Positions 1-6,275 are shown, counted from the first letter of the stretch. The stretch is 10,413 nt of DNA from DATAWZ01 sp036266975 (GCA_036266975.1 DATAWZ010000107.1:1-10413), one strand, 5' to 3'. Translations and numbers: made by a program. Notes: generated from the sequence alone by a model not told the origin.

Positions 1-169
1 CGTTCGCGCCAGGTGACACGCACGCGCGATGAATCACGTGCCGCTCGCGGGCGCTGAGTGGCGCTGCGCCCTGAGCGGACGCGCTGCCTCGGATTTCGCG
101 CACCAGCGACCAGGCGGCGGCGAGCGTGGACAGCCGAGCGCTCACGCCCCCCCGGCCCCGGCACCCAGT

Positions 170-414
170 CCATCACGGCGGGCTTGCGGGTCGGGTCGAG
201 CGCGGGGCGGGGCCAACGAGGTGCTGCGAGCTGCCGGGCGGAGCCCCCCTTCGCCTCCGGCTCCTCGGGCGCATCGCGGCCGTCGGCGGGCCAGCCCGGT
301 GGCGATCATGAACACCAACCCCGGGGTGAGGTGCAGCGCCCGGGCGGTCTCGTGGGTGTGGCCGTCCTGCAGGAGGGCCCGAACTTGCCCTCGGCATTTC
401 GCGAGTAGTGGGTC
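170..414 (-). pseudogene. Remnant of a small helix-turn-helix protein
   Basis: The minus strand at 414-292 reads as a helix-turn-helix-like segment, with key pieces VRALLQDGHTHETARALHL and then TPGLVFMIATGL. This resembles the DNA-binding part of small actinobacterial proteins of unknown role. After a frame change the reading continues at about 241-209 with PPGSSQHLVGP. Near 175-160 a third frame reads VMDWVPGP, which may belong to the same lost gene. No frame joins these pieces, and there is no start codon in frame at the expected N-terminus. I interpret it as a decayed gene next to other decayed genes. The boundaries are approximate, and positions 1-170 hold nothing else I can support. Confidence 0.4.
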
Positions 415-454
415 CCCTGCCGGCCGCGTCGAAACCCGGCGCGTCCCGGCGCTC

Positions 455-602
455 TCATCGACGCACGGGCTTCGCGTGGCGACGGGCGGACTCGCGCGCC
501 GCCCCCTCGCCCGCCTGCACCACATCGTCGAGGAGGTGGTCTGCCCTGTTCGGGTAACTGGTCGGACGGCCTGGGCGTCGTGTCCTTCTTGGTCGGCTTC
601 AT
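455..602 (-). pseudogene. Frameshifted paralogue of the small acidic protein at 8283-8486
   Basis: From the ATG at 602 the reading is MKPTKKDTTPRPSDQLPEQG. It then shifts frame near 545 and continues as DHLLDDVVQAGEGAARESARR, ending with HAKPVRR and a stop at 455-457. The intact small protein at 8283-8486 has the same order of motifs: PKPSDQMPEEG, then DHVVDDVPEAGEGAARESARR. The match across the frame change shows that this is a broken second copy. The span of 148 bases is one more than a multiple of three, consistent with a single-base shift. A strong Shine-Dalgarno (GGAGGAGG) precedes the ATG. The start overlaps the stop of the upstream hydrolase remnant (ATGA), so the two were probably translationally coupled. 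Function unknown. Confidence 0.72.
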
Positions 603-1375
603 GCCCCCTCCTCCTCGGCTGAGCCGTGGCCGGCTTGCGGCGGTCGCGCTCGCTGGCAGGAGCCTTCGATCACTGCGAGCAGTCGCTCGGGCGCTTCGAC
701 CTGGGGGTGGTGCTCCACTTGGGGATCTCCACGCATGCCCGGGCAACGGCGGCTCGGACCGCCTCGGCTGCCGGACTGGAACCCAGCCGGTCGCCCTCGC
801 CCCAGATCACGCGCAACTCGCCCGCGCATTCAAACGGTCGCCGACAGCGCCCGCGCGGCGCCGAGCACGGCGCTCGAGCCAGCAGCCCCGGCGATGGGGG
901 GCGGCGCGCGACGAGGCCCACGTGGACCGCGCCACAGACGAGCGGATTGGCCAACCCGAGCGGAAGCATCGCGGCGGCCAGCTCGTTGATCAGCCGGCGG
1001 CGGCCAGCGGCAGAGCACCGAATCCAACCGCCGCGATCAGGGCCGCGGCGATCCGCTCGGGCCGACGGCGCAGCAGTTCGACGGCGACGGCGCCGCCGCA
1101 GGAATGGCCGACGAGCACGACTGGCTCATCGCACAGCTGCTCGAGCGCTCCATCGACCCGTGCGGCGTACGCTCCGATCCCGGGGTGCGACGGGCAGTCA
1201 GAGCGTTCGAACCCGGGCAGGTCCAGCGCCCACGCGCGGCCCCGCCGGCTCCCAGCCGGCTGAGCTGTCCAGGAAGCCGTGGAGCAGCACGCACGGCGCT
1301 TCCTCCCGAGCACCCCCAGCTGAGCGTGGAGACGGGCGCACCGTCAGGCAACCGTAGCTGCCGGCGCAGCTCCAC
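599..1375 (-). pseudogene. Alpha/beta hydrolase pseudogene with multiple frame changes
   Basis: Successive minus-strand frames line up as one alpha/beta-hydrolase fold enzyme. The order is: VELRRQLRLPDGAPVSTLSW from the GTG at 1375; then APCVLLHGFLDSSAGW (oxyanion-hole HG motif); then WALDLPGFERSDCPSHPG and the nucleophile elbow VGHSCGGAVAVEL; then LINELAAAMLPLG through ELRVIWGEGDRL, the region of the acidic triad residue; and finally EHHPQVEAPERLLAVI, which holds the expected catalytic histidine. The frame changes fall near 1320, 1225, 990 and 735. Total length (about 259 codons) and all triad regions fit the family, so the gene was recently whole. It ends at TGA 599-601, overlapping the next start. 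I see no supported gene between its start and 1571. Substrate unknown. Sequencing indels are an alternative, but neighbouring intact genes argue against it. Confidence 0.8.
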
Positions 1376-1571
1376 GCGAGGCGCGGCGAGGCGACGCGGC
1401 GGTCCGGCGCTCGCATCGCGTCCGGGCACCGCGCCGCCTCACCGCGCTTTGCTCGTCGCGCGAACTCGCTCTCGCGGCGCCGGCAGGAGGACGACCCGGA
1501 CATTTTCTTTCGCGCTCTGGGCGTGCACCTCAATCTCCCGGTGAATGGTCGCCACCGGCACGCACGCTGTG

Positions 1572-1745
1572 TCACACCCCGCGCCGCGGATTGCGCTCGG
1601 CCTCGTGAGCGGCCTGCTTGCGCCGCGCGCGCTCGGCGTCGTCGTGGTGCGGTTGCTGCAGTGTGCCGGCGAGGCGGTCCAGCTTCTCGCTCAGCCTTTG
1701 GTCCTGCTCGCCTTCGTGCTCTTTGTCCTGCTCATGCTCAGTCAT
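1572..1745 (-). CDS. Small charged, probably helical protein (57 aa)
   Basis: An ATG at 1745 opens a 57-codon frame that ends in TGA at 1572-1574. The product begins MTEHEQDKEHEGEQDQRLSE and continues with alternating acidic and basic residues, ending in an Arg/Ala/Glu-rich tail (ERARRKQAAHEAERN). It has no hydrophobic segment, so it should be a soluble, helical or partly disordered cytoplasmic protein. I do not recognise a family. The best support that it is real is a promoter-like pair (1755-1779) whose -10 ends nine bases before the ATG, the same spacing seen for other genes here. There is no good Shine-Dalgarno, consistent with a leaderless mRNA. A regulatory or stress-protective role is possible but only inferred from the promoter. 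Confidence 0.55.
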   Translation of the reverse strand: MTEHEQDKEHEGEQDQRLSEKLDRLAGTLQQPHHDDAERARRKQAAHEAERNPRRGV

Positions 1746-1754
1746 GCTCACTGG

Positions 1755-1779
1755 CTACCCTGCGGCGCCGCGCACAAAT
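1755..1779 (-). promoter_or_regulatory. SigB/SigF-type promoter for the 57-aa protein
   Basis: Minus strand reads ATTTGT, 13 bases, GGGTAG. The -10 element ends nine bases before the ATG at 1745. It stands back to back with the plus-strand site at 1795-1818. Confidence 0.5.
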
Positions 1780-1794
1780 CGATCGCCGCTCGCG

Positions 1795-1818
1795 ATTCAC
1801 CGAAGAGAACGGGGGTAT
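1795..1818 (+). promoter_or_regulatory. SigB/SigF-type promoter without a start codon next to it
   Basis: ATTCAC, 12 bases, GGGTAT. Unlike the other sites here, no start codon lies 9-13 bases after the -10. What follows is a stretch with two hairpins and then a second promoter at 1913. It could drive a small RNA or be a distal promoter of the oxidoreductase gene. Confidence 0.45.
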
Positions 1819-1823
1819 CCACG

Positions 1824-1893
1824 CGCTGGGTTCTCTCCCCAGCGGCGGGCCTTCCCCTCAGGCTGGGCGCGGCGGCAGCGCGCCGCCGCGCCC
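1824..1893 (+). ncRNA. Possible structured small RNA or leader
   Basis: Starting about six bases after the -10 of the promoter at 1795-1818, the transcript would contain two hairpins. The first is a perfect 7-bp stem with a 7-base loop at 1824-1844 (CGCTGGG / CCCAGCG). The second is a perfect 11-bp GC stem with a 7-base loop at 1865-1893 (arms GGGCGCGGCGG / CCGCCGCGCCC). No T-run follows the second stem, so it is not a classic intrinsic terminator. High GC makes chance stems common, which limits confidence. Confidence 0.25.
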
Positions 1894-1912
1894 GCCGCCG
1901 CCCTGATTGAGG

Positions 1913-1936
1913 GTTCAGTCGGCCGCGAGCGGGCAA
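1913..1936 (+). promoter_or_regulatory. SigB/SigF-type promoter for the F420-dependent oxidoreductase
   Basis: GTTCAG, 12 bases, GGGCAA. The -35 is identical to that at 2943-2948. The -10 carries C in place of the usual T. It ends 11 bases before the GTG start at 1948, implying a leaderless or nearly leaderless mRNA. Confidence 0.5.
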
Positions 1937-1947
1937 CGTACCTGACC

Positions 1948-2904
1948 GTGAAGATCGGTTACTTCCTCTCCAGCGAGGAGTACTCGCCCAGTGAGCTCGT
2001 CCGCCAAGCCGGCCTCGCCCGGCGCGCCGGCGTCGACCGGCTATGGATCTCCGACCACCTGCACCCGTGGAACGAGGCGCAGGGGCACAGTGGGTTCGTG
2101 TGGTCGACGATAGGCGCGATCGCGGCGGCCGTTCCGGGCGTGCGTGTAACGACCGCCGTGACGTGCCCGACCGTCCGTCAGCATCCACTGCTGGTCGCCC
2201 ACGCCGCCGCGACGTGTGCGGTGCTCCTCGACGGGCGGTTCCAGCTCGGCGTCGGCAGCGGCGAGGCGCTCAACGAGCACGTCCTCGCCGGGGCGTGGCC
2301 TTCGATCGAGCCGCGGCTGGCGATGCTCGAGGAGGCGGTCACTGTCATTCGTGCCCTGTGGCAGGGCGGAAGCCGCAGCCACTGCGGCGAGCACTACCGC
2401 ATCGACAACGCCCGCATCTACGACCTTCCCGTCGAACCGATTCCGATTCTCGTCTCGGGCTTCGGCCCGCGGTCGACGGACCTCGCCGCCCGGATCGGGG
2501 ACGGGTATTGCACCGTCTCACCCGATCCCGAGCTGATCGAGCGCTTCCGTGCACACGGTGGAGAGCGCAAGCCCGTCCAAGCCGGCGCCAAGGTATGCAT
2601 CGCCGGCCGCGCCGACGACGCCCTCGACCTCGTCGCGCGTCGCTGGCCCAACGAGGCGCTGCCCGGCGAGCTCGCGCAGGTGCTCCCGACGCCCGCGCAC
2701 TTCGAGCAGGCATGTACCCTGGTCACTCGCGACATGGTGGCGGAGTCCGTTCCCCATGGCCCCGGGCTCGATCAGTACGTCGCCCATTGCCAGTCGTTCG
2801 CCGACGCCGGCGTGGACGAACTCTTTCTGCAGCAGATCGGCGACGATCAGGAGGCGTTCTTCGACGGCCCCTGCCGTGAGCTGCTTGCACGGTTCAACAC
2901 CTGA
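1948..2904 (+). CDS. F420-dependent LLM-class oxidoreductase (FGD-like)
   Basis: This 318-residue protein belongs to the luciferase-like TIM-barrel family that uses coenzyme F420. Its closest resemblance is the glucose-6-phosphate dehydrogenase-related subgroup. The N-terminus (KIGYFLSSEEYSPSELVRQA) and the LWISDHLHPWNEAQGHS block at residues 32-48 are characteristic. His37 and Trp41 match by motif position the active-site His40 and Trp44 of mycobacterial Fgd1, and Glu106 in GVGSGEALNE matches Glu109. The block ILVSGFGPRSTDLAARIGDG at 167-186 is also typical. It likely transfers hydride between an unknown substrate and cytoplasmic F420. The GTG at 1948 was chosen because homologues begin at KIGYF; an open frame continues upstream to 1618 but reads as non-coding. 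Substrate cannot be deduced; glucose 6-phosphate is only one possibility. Confidence 0.88.
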   Translation: MKIGYFLSSEEYSPSELVRQAGLARRAGVDRLWISDHLHPWNEAQGHSGFVWSTIGAIAAAVPGVRVTTAVTCPTVRQHPLLVAHAAATCAVLLDGRFQLGVGSGEALNEHVLAGAWPSIEPRLAMLEEAVTVIRALWQGGSRSHCGEHYRIDNARIYDLPVEPIPILVSGFGPRSTDLAARIGDGYCTVSPDPELIERFRAHGGERKPVQAGAKVCIAGRADDALDLVARRWPNEALPGELAQVLPTPAHFEQACTLVTRDMVAESVPHGPGLDQYVAHCQSFADAGVDELFLQQIGDDQEAFFDGPCRELLARFNT

Positions 2905-2942
2905 AGGGGCAGGCCAATGGTGACGGGGTCGAGTGGGGTACG

Positions 2943-2966
2943 GTTCAGTCCCCCGGGGTCGGGTAC
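2943..2966 (+). promoter_or_regulatory. SigB/SigF-type promoter of the sigma factor pseudogene
   Basis: GTTCAG, 12 bases, GGGTAC, the best match in the window. The -10 ends 11 bases before the ATG at 2978. It suggests that the original sigma gene was autoregulated, as SigB-class genes often are. Confidence 0.6.
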
Positions 2967-2977
2967 ACCTCAACCCA

Positions 2978-3702
2978 ATGGCGCTCGCACGGGGACAGGC
3001 GGCGATGCCGCGCGGTGACCGGAAGGAGCGCCAGCTCTTCGTGCGCTGGAGGCTTGCCAGTGACGTGCGTACACGCGACGAGCCCGTTCGCCGGTACCCG
3101 CCGCTCGCGCGCCGGTACTCGCGCACTTCGGGCGATGGAGGACCTCGTACAGGTGCCTCTCTCGGGTTGGTCAACGCGCTCGACGTACAGGGCCCTTAAC
3201 GAGGCTTCGTCGCGTACGCCACGCCGCCGATCCTCGGTGAACTGCGCCGCGATCCACATTCCGCGCTCGGTCAAAGAGCGCGCCCTTCAGCTGACCGGTG
3301 CGCGGCGCGCCGGGGCCGCCGAGCTCGGGCGGAGGCCCACGATAGGCGTTCATCCCCTCGGCCCCGAGCGTGGCTCGAGGTACTGGCCCAGCTCACACAC
3401 CCCGCCCGCTCGACACTCCGCGTTGCGACCGCGCCGATGATGACGCGTCGGCGGGCGATCGAGATGGTGGTCCTCGACACGGCGGCCGCGCCGGCGATCC
3501 GCGGCTGCCTGCACGGGAGCGGCGAATCCTCTACTTGCGATTCTGCCAAAAGATGACTCAGCGGCAGATCGCCAGCGACGTCGGACTCTCCCAGATGCAT
3601 GTCTCGCGGTTGATCACGCCGACGCTCGAGCGGCTGCGGCGCGAGAGCGAAGACGGTCGAGCCGAGGCGACTGAAGTCGAGGCGGTCTTACCGCACGCCT
3701 GA
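2978..3702 (+). pseudogene. Decayed SigB/SigF-family RNA polymerase sigma factor
   Basis: Pieces in different frames match the intact sigma factor at 9834 in order. GDRKERQLFVRWRLASDVRTRDE and LARRYSRTSG (one frame) correspond to its N-terminus, with a short deletion. MEDLVQV, then ASLGLVNALD after a shift, is region 2, followed by ATPPILGELRR in another register. HIPRSVKERALQLTGARR and AAELGRRPTI are the start of region 3. LPARERRILYLRFCQKMTQ and RQIASDVGLSQMHVSRLI form region 4, including its DNA-binding helix-turn-helix, and end at the TGA at 3700-3702. At least four frame changes make a functional product impossible. The final open frame (3370-3702) holds region 4 alone and could in principle yield a fragment. 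It lies directly upstream of an RsbW-like gene, the classic partner arrangement. Confidence 0.85.
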
Positions 3703-3714
3703 CGGCCTCACATG

Positions 3715-3740
3715 GTTTTGCGGGCCGCTCCTGTGGCTAA
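3715..3740 (+). promoter_or_regulatory. Candidate variant SigB-type promoter of the RsbW-like gene
   Basis: GTTTTG, 14 bases, GGCTAA. The -35 is good, but the -10 departs from GGGTA and the spacer is longer than in the other sites. The -10 ends 11 bases before the ATG at 3752, the same distance as at two other sites in the window. Confidence 0.35.
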
Positions 3741-3751
3741 CTTCTAGTGTG

Positions 3752-4615
3752 ATGCGGCCTCAGTGGGCCAGCCCAGATGGTGAACCGCTGTCCGTCACTG
3801 CCGACGGATTGCGCGACTCGGCGCGTCGTCGCCACGACCTCGCTCTCACGCTCCCAGCGCACCCCAGCAGCGTCGCGGTCGTGCGCGAGCTGCTGCGCGG
3901 CCTCCGCGGTCTGGAGGGGCGTCCGGGCTTGCTCAACGAGGTGCTCGGCGCGGTGAGCGAGGCCGCGAACAACGTCGTCATGCACGCCTACGAGAACGGC
4001 GGCGGGCGCCTGTCAGTCGACGTGTGCCTTCGCGCGCGGCTGGAGATCCGCGTGCGCGACTGGGGCCGAGGCCTCGGCTCGTGGGCACGGCCGACGGCGC
4101 GACGCGGCGTGGGCCTGATGGCCATCGACGCGTTCACCGACGAGTTCGAGTTGCGCGCCGGTCACGGGGGAGGAACCGAGGTCTGGCTGTCATGGGGCGT
4201 GGGTGCTCCCTTGCCGGATTGCGACGACGGCCTGGTGGCGCCGGTGCGGGACGGCGAGTTCGTCATCGATGCGCGGCCGGGAGCACAGCTCGGTGCGGCC
4301 ATCGGCCGTGTCACCGCGTTGGTCGCCGGGCGAGCCGGCTTCACGCTCGACCTCGTCGACCGCGCTCGCGCCGTCGCCGAGCAGATCATGGCCTACGCCG
4401 ACGCACATGGCGGCGCTCCGCTCGCCGGGAGTCATCTCTCCGTCGTGCTGAACAACCTTCACCGGCGGCGGTTGGGCATCCGCGCGGGACCGCTGCGTGC
4501 CGGCCACGCCAGCACGCTGTGCCGGGACCTGCCGATCCCCGGTGAAGATCGGCGCGTCGTAGCCGACCCTGCTGCCCAGGAGTGGCTGGAGCTCGTGCTC
4601 GAGGACGGCCGCTGA
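3752..4615 (+). CDS. RsbW/SpoIIAB-like ATP-binding anti-sigma factor with C-terminal extension
   Basis: Residues about 30-150 form a GHKL-type ATPase domain like that of RsbW anti-sigma kinases. The N box is EAANNVVMHAYE (Glu70, Asn73, Asn74, His78). The G1 box is RDWGRGLG (Asp103, Gly105, Gly107), the G2 box is GVGLMAIDAFTDEFEL, and GGTEVWLSW closes the fold. Such proteins bind a SigB-type factor and phosphorylate an anti-anti-sigma protein. RsbW is usually about 150-160 residues, but this protein has 287. The extra C-terminal half (about 165-287) has no ATP-binding motifs. It may be a degenerate second ATPase-like domain (LNNLHRRRLGIRAGPLRAG) or a sensor region. The gene sits behind a broken sigma factor, so its present partner is uncertain. 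A GTG at 3749 is an alternative start. Confidence 0.8.
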   Translation: MRPQWASPDGEPLSVTADGLRDSARRRHDLALTLPAHPSSVAVVRELLRGLRGLEGRPGLLNEVLGAVSEAANNVVMHAYENGGGRLSVDVCLRARLEIRVRDWGRGLGSWARPTARRGVGLMAIDAFTDEFELRAGHGGGTEVWLSWGVGAPLPDCDDGLVAPVRDGEFVIDARPGAQLGAAIGRVTALVAGRAGFTLDLVDRARAVAEQIMAYADAHGGAPLAGSHLSVVLNNLHRRRLGIRAGPLRAGHASTLCRDLPIPGEDRRVVADPAAQEWLELVLEDGR

Positions 4616-4618
4616 CAG

Positions 4619-4642
4619 ATTCAGCTCCCGCCCGCGGGGTAA
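4619..4642 (+). promoter_or_regulatory. SigB/SigF-type promoter of the six-helix membrane protein
   Basis: ATTCAG, 12 bases, GGGTAA. The site begins three bases after the stop codon of the RsbW-like gene, and its -10 ends 10 bases before the GTG at 4653. The gene therefore need not depend on read-through from upstream. Confidence 0.55.
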
Positions 4643-4652
4643 CAGCTCGGGC

Positions 4653-5351
4653 GTGGCCTCGCGCGGATTAAACCACGGCGAACCGAGCACCGACACGGTG
4701 ACACGCGTGATGCTTCGGCCTATTGGCTCGCCGCTGCCGTTGGGCATCTTCGCGCTCGTCCCAGCCGGGATGCTGCTCGCCGGGCTGCAGCTGGGATGGT
4801 TTCTACCTACCGAGCAGCACACGGTCGCCTACCTGCTGCTCGGGTTCGCCGTGCCGCTGCAGGCGGTGTCGACCGTGCTCGCCTTCCACGCGCGCGATGC
4901 GCTCGTGGCGACGGGCTTTGGGATCTTCACCGGCTCGTGGCTCGCGTTCGCGCTGGCGTCCCTCAACGGGCCGCCTGGCCACACCAGCAACGTGCTCGGC
5001 GTGTTCTTCCTGTCGGTGGCCGGCGTGTTTGCGATGCTCACCGTGGGTGGTCTGGTCGGCGGAAAGGCCGCCGCCGGGGCGGTGATCCTGTTCGGCTCGG
5101 CCCGCTTTGTCCTCTCGGGCCTGTACGAGCTGACTTCGGCGACCGGCGTCGCGCACGCCGCCGGGATCGTCGGTCTGGTGTTCGTCGGCGTTGCGGCGTA
5201 CGTCGGAGTCGCGGCGCTGCTCGAGGACGCCGCCCACCGCACGATCCTGCCGGTCGGGCGCCGCGGCCAGGCGCGCGCGGCCATCGAGGAGGACCTCAGC
5301 GCGCAGCTGCGAGAGCTCTTGCACGAGGCCGGCGTCCGCGAGCAACTCTGA
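4653..5351 (+). CDS. GPR1/FUN34/YaaH-like six-helix membrane protein
   Basis: The 232-residue product has six hydrophobic segments at about 29-48, 58-80, 83-103, 113-137, 140-160 and 165-190. A cytoplasmic charged tail of about 40 residues follows (GRRGQARAAIEEDLSAQLRE). The first segment carries a GSPLPLGIFALVPAGMLLAG block resembling the N-P-A-P-L-G signature of the GPR1/FUN34/YaaH (SatP, acetate/succinate) family. The later GFGIFTGSWLAFA also resembles that family's third helix. The likely role is movement of small carboxylates or another small solute across the inner membrane, but the substrate is not proven. The GTG at 4653 is chosen because it stands 10 bases after the promoter -10; the ATG at 4710 (MLRPIGSPLPLG) is a serious alternative. 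Expected to be stress-induced. Confidence 0.7.
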   Translation: MASRGLNHGEPSTDTVTRVMLRPIGSPLPLGIFALVPAGMLLAGLQLGWFLPTEQHTVAYLLLGFAVPLQAVSTVLAFHARDALVATGFGIFTGSWLAFALASLNGPPGHTSNVLGVFFLSVAGVFAMLTVGGLVGGKAAAGAVILFGSARFVLSGLYELTSATGVAHAAGIVGLVFVGVAAYVGVAALLEDAAHRTILPVGRRGQARAAIEEDLSAQLRELLHEAGVREQL

Positions 5352-5627
5352 CCGAGACGATCGACGAGCACTACAAGCTGTATCCAATGAGCTCGGCGAA
5401 GCCGCCCGTCGGCTCACCTCCAGACCGGTGCCCACGTGTCCCTCCGGCGAGATGGGCGAAGTACAAATCGTGGCTCGACGTACTGCTTGCGCCCCATCGA
5501 AGTCCCGCGTGCGCGTGTGTTCGTGGCGTTCTTCGGCAACTTCGACTGGGATCACGTCAACCGCCAACTCGCCCGAGGGCGGTGCCGAGCGCAGCGGGTC
5601 AATGAGTACGCGCACGTCCGAGCTCCG
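5352..5627 (+). other. Intergenic stretch, possibly degenerate coding sequence
   Basis: No convincing gene. Three plus-strand frames are partly open. One reads ALQAVSNELGEAARRL near 5371-5418 and another reads VPRARVFVAFFGNFDWDHVN near 5500-5560. Both look protein-like, but they lie in different frames and I recognise neither. The second frame runs straight into UdgX and would give it a 64-residue N-terminal extension not typical of the family. This may be the remains of a lost gene. Confidence 0.3.
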
Positions 5628-6275
5628 GTGAACGGCGCTCCGCGAGCCTCGAACCCCGAGCGACCGCGGGACGGGCTCGCGCTGGCCCGCGCAGCGGCGG
5701 CGGATTGCCGCCGCTGCGAGCTGTGGCGCGGGACCACCCAGACGGTGTTCGGCGGGGGCCCGGTGCCGGCGTCGTTGATGCTCGTCGGGGAGCAGCCCGG
5801 CGACCACGAGGATCGCGAGGGGCGACCGTTCGTCGGCCCGGCGGGAGCCCTGCTCGATCGGGCACTGCACGACGCCGGGATCAGTCGCCGCGAGGTCTTT
5901 CTGACCAACGCGGTCAAGCACTTCAAGTACCGCTCTCGGGGCAAGCGTCGCATCCATCAGCGCCCGACCGCCGAGGAGGCGAGAGCCTGCCGACCGTGGA
6001 TCACTGCTGAGCTCGAGGCGGCGGCCCCTCGCGTGCTCGTGGCGCTGGGAGCTACCGCAGCCCGGTCGCTCTACGGCCCGTCGGTTCGCGTCACGCGCGA
6101 TCGCGGCCGCCCGCTGGATTGCGGTCTTGCCCCGGCCACATTCGTGACGATCCATCCGTCCGCCATCCTGCGTGGACCGACCGAGGCCCGCGCGGCCGAG
6201 TACGAGGCACTCGTCGTGGACCTGGAGGCGGCGGCACTTGCCGCCCGTGAAGGTGGCCCACGCCGTCGGCGCTGA
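5628..6275 (+). CDS. udgX: UdgX-type uracil-DNA glycosylase (Fe-S family)
   Basis: The 215-residue protein has the hallmarks of UdgX, a family-4-related glycosylase that removes uracil from DNA and stays covalently attached to the site. CRRCELWRGTTQTVFGGGP (Cys27, Cys30) begins the iron-sulfur region, with a further cysteine at 121 (ACRPW). GEQPGDHEDREGRPFVGPAG at 54-73 is the motif A block. TNAVKHFKYRSRGKRRIH at 93-110 contains the UdgX-specific KRRIH loop; its His110 corresponds to the histidine that forms the covalent DNA link in the mycobacterial enzyme. HPSAILRG at 176-183 is motif B. Length matches known UdgX (about 209). The GTG at 5628 is chosen from the family's usual N-terminus; the frame is open upstream. 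No SigB-type promoter was seen in front of it. Confidence 0.92.
   Translation: MNGAPRASNPERPRDGLALARAAAADCRRCELWRGTTQTVFGGGPVPASLMLVGEQPGDHEDREGRPFVGPAGALLDRALHDAGISRREVFLTNAVKHFKYRSRGKRRIHQRPTAEEARACRPWITAELEAAAPRVLVALGATAARSLYGPSVRVTRDRGRPLDCGLAPATFVTIHPSAILRGPTEARAAEYEALVVDLEAAALAAREGGPRRRR

Noticed and set aside
371..398. GTTTCG - spacer - GGGACC on the minus strand near the HTH remnant
   Set aside because: The -10 lacks the TA of GGGTAN and no start codon is in frame; too weak to call even though the spacing is right.
552..557. GGGTAA on the plus strand resembling a -10 element
   Set aside because: No GTT-type -35 at 12-14 bases upstream and no plus-strand gene follows; it lies inside the minus-strand small-protein pseudogene.
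626..1357. Open frame of 243 codons on the plus strand
   Set aside because: It lies over the minus-strand hydrolase pseudogene, whose family motifs are clear. The plus-strand text is Arg/Ala/Ser-rich with no recognisable domain.
1618..1947. N-terminal extension of the F420-dependent oxidoreductase
   Set aside because: Homologues start at KIGYF; the extension is Ser/Arg-rich, overlaps the minus-strand 57-aa gene, and contains two promoter-like sites.
2043..2879. Open frame of 278 codons inside the oxidoreductase gene
   Set aside because: Same-strand out-of-frame shadow, dominated by Arg and Ala.
2936..2941. GGGTAC just upstream of the sigma pseudogene promoter
   Set aside because: No matching -35 at the right spacing; the better site with the full pair is at 2943-2966.
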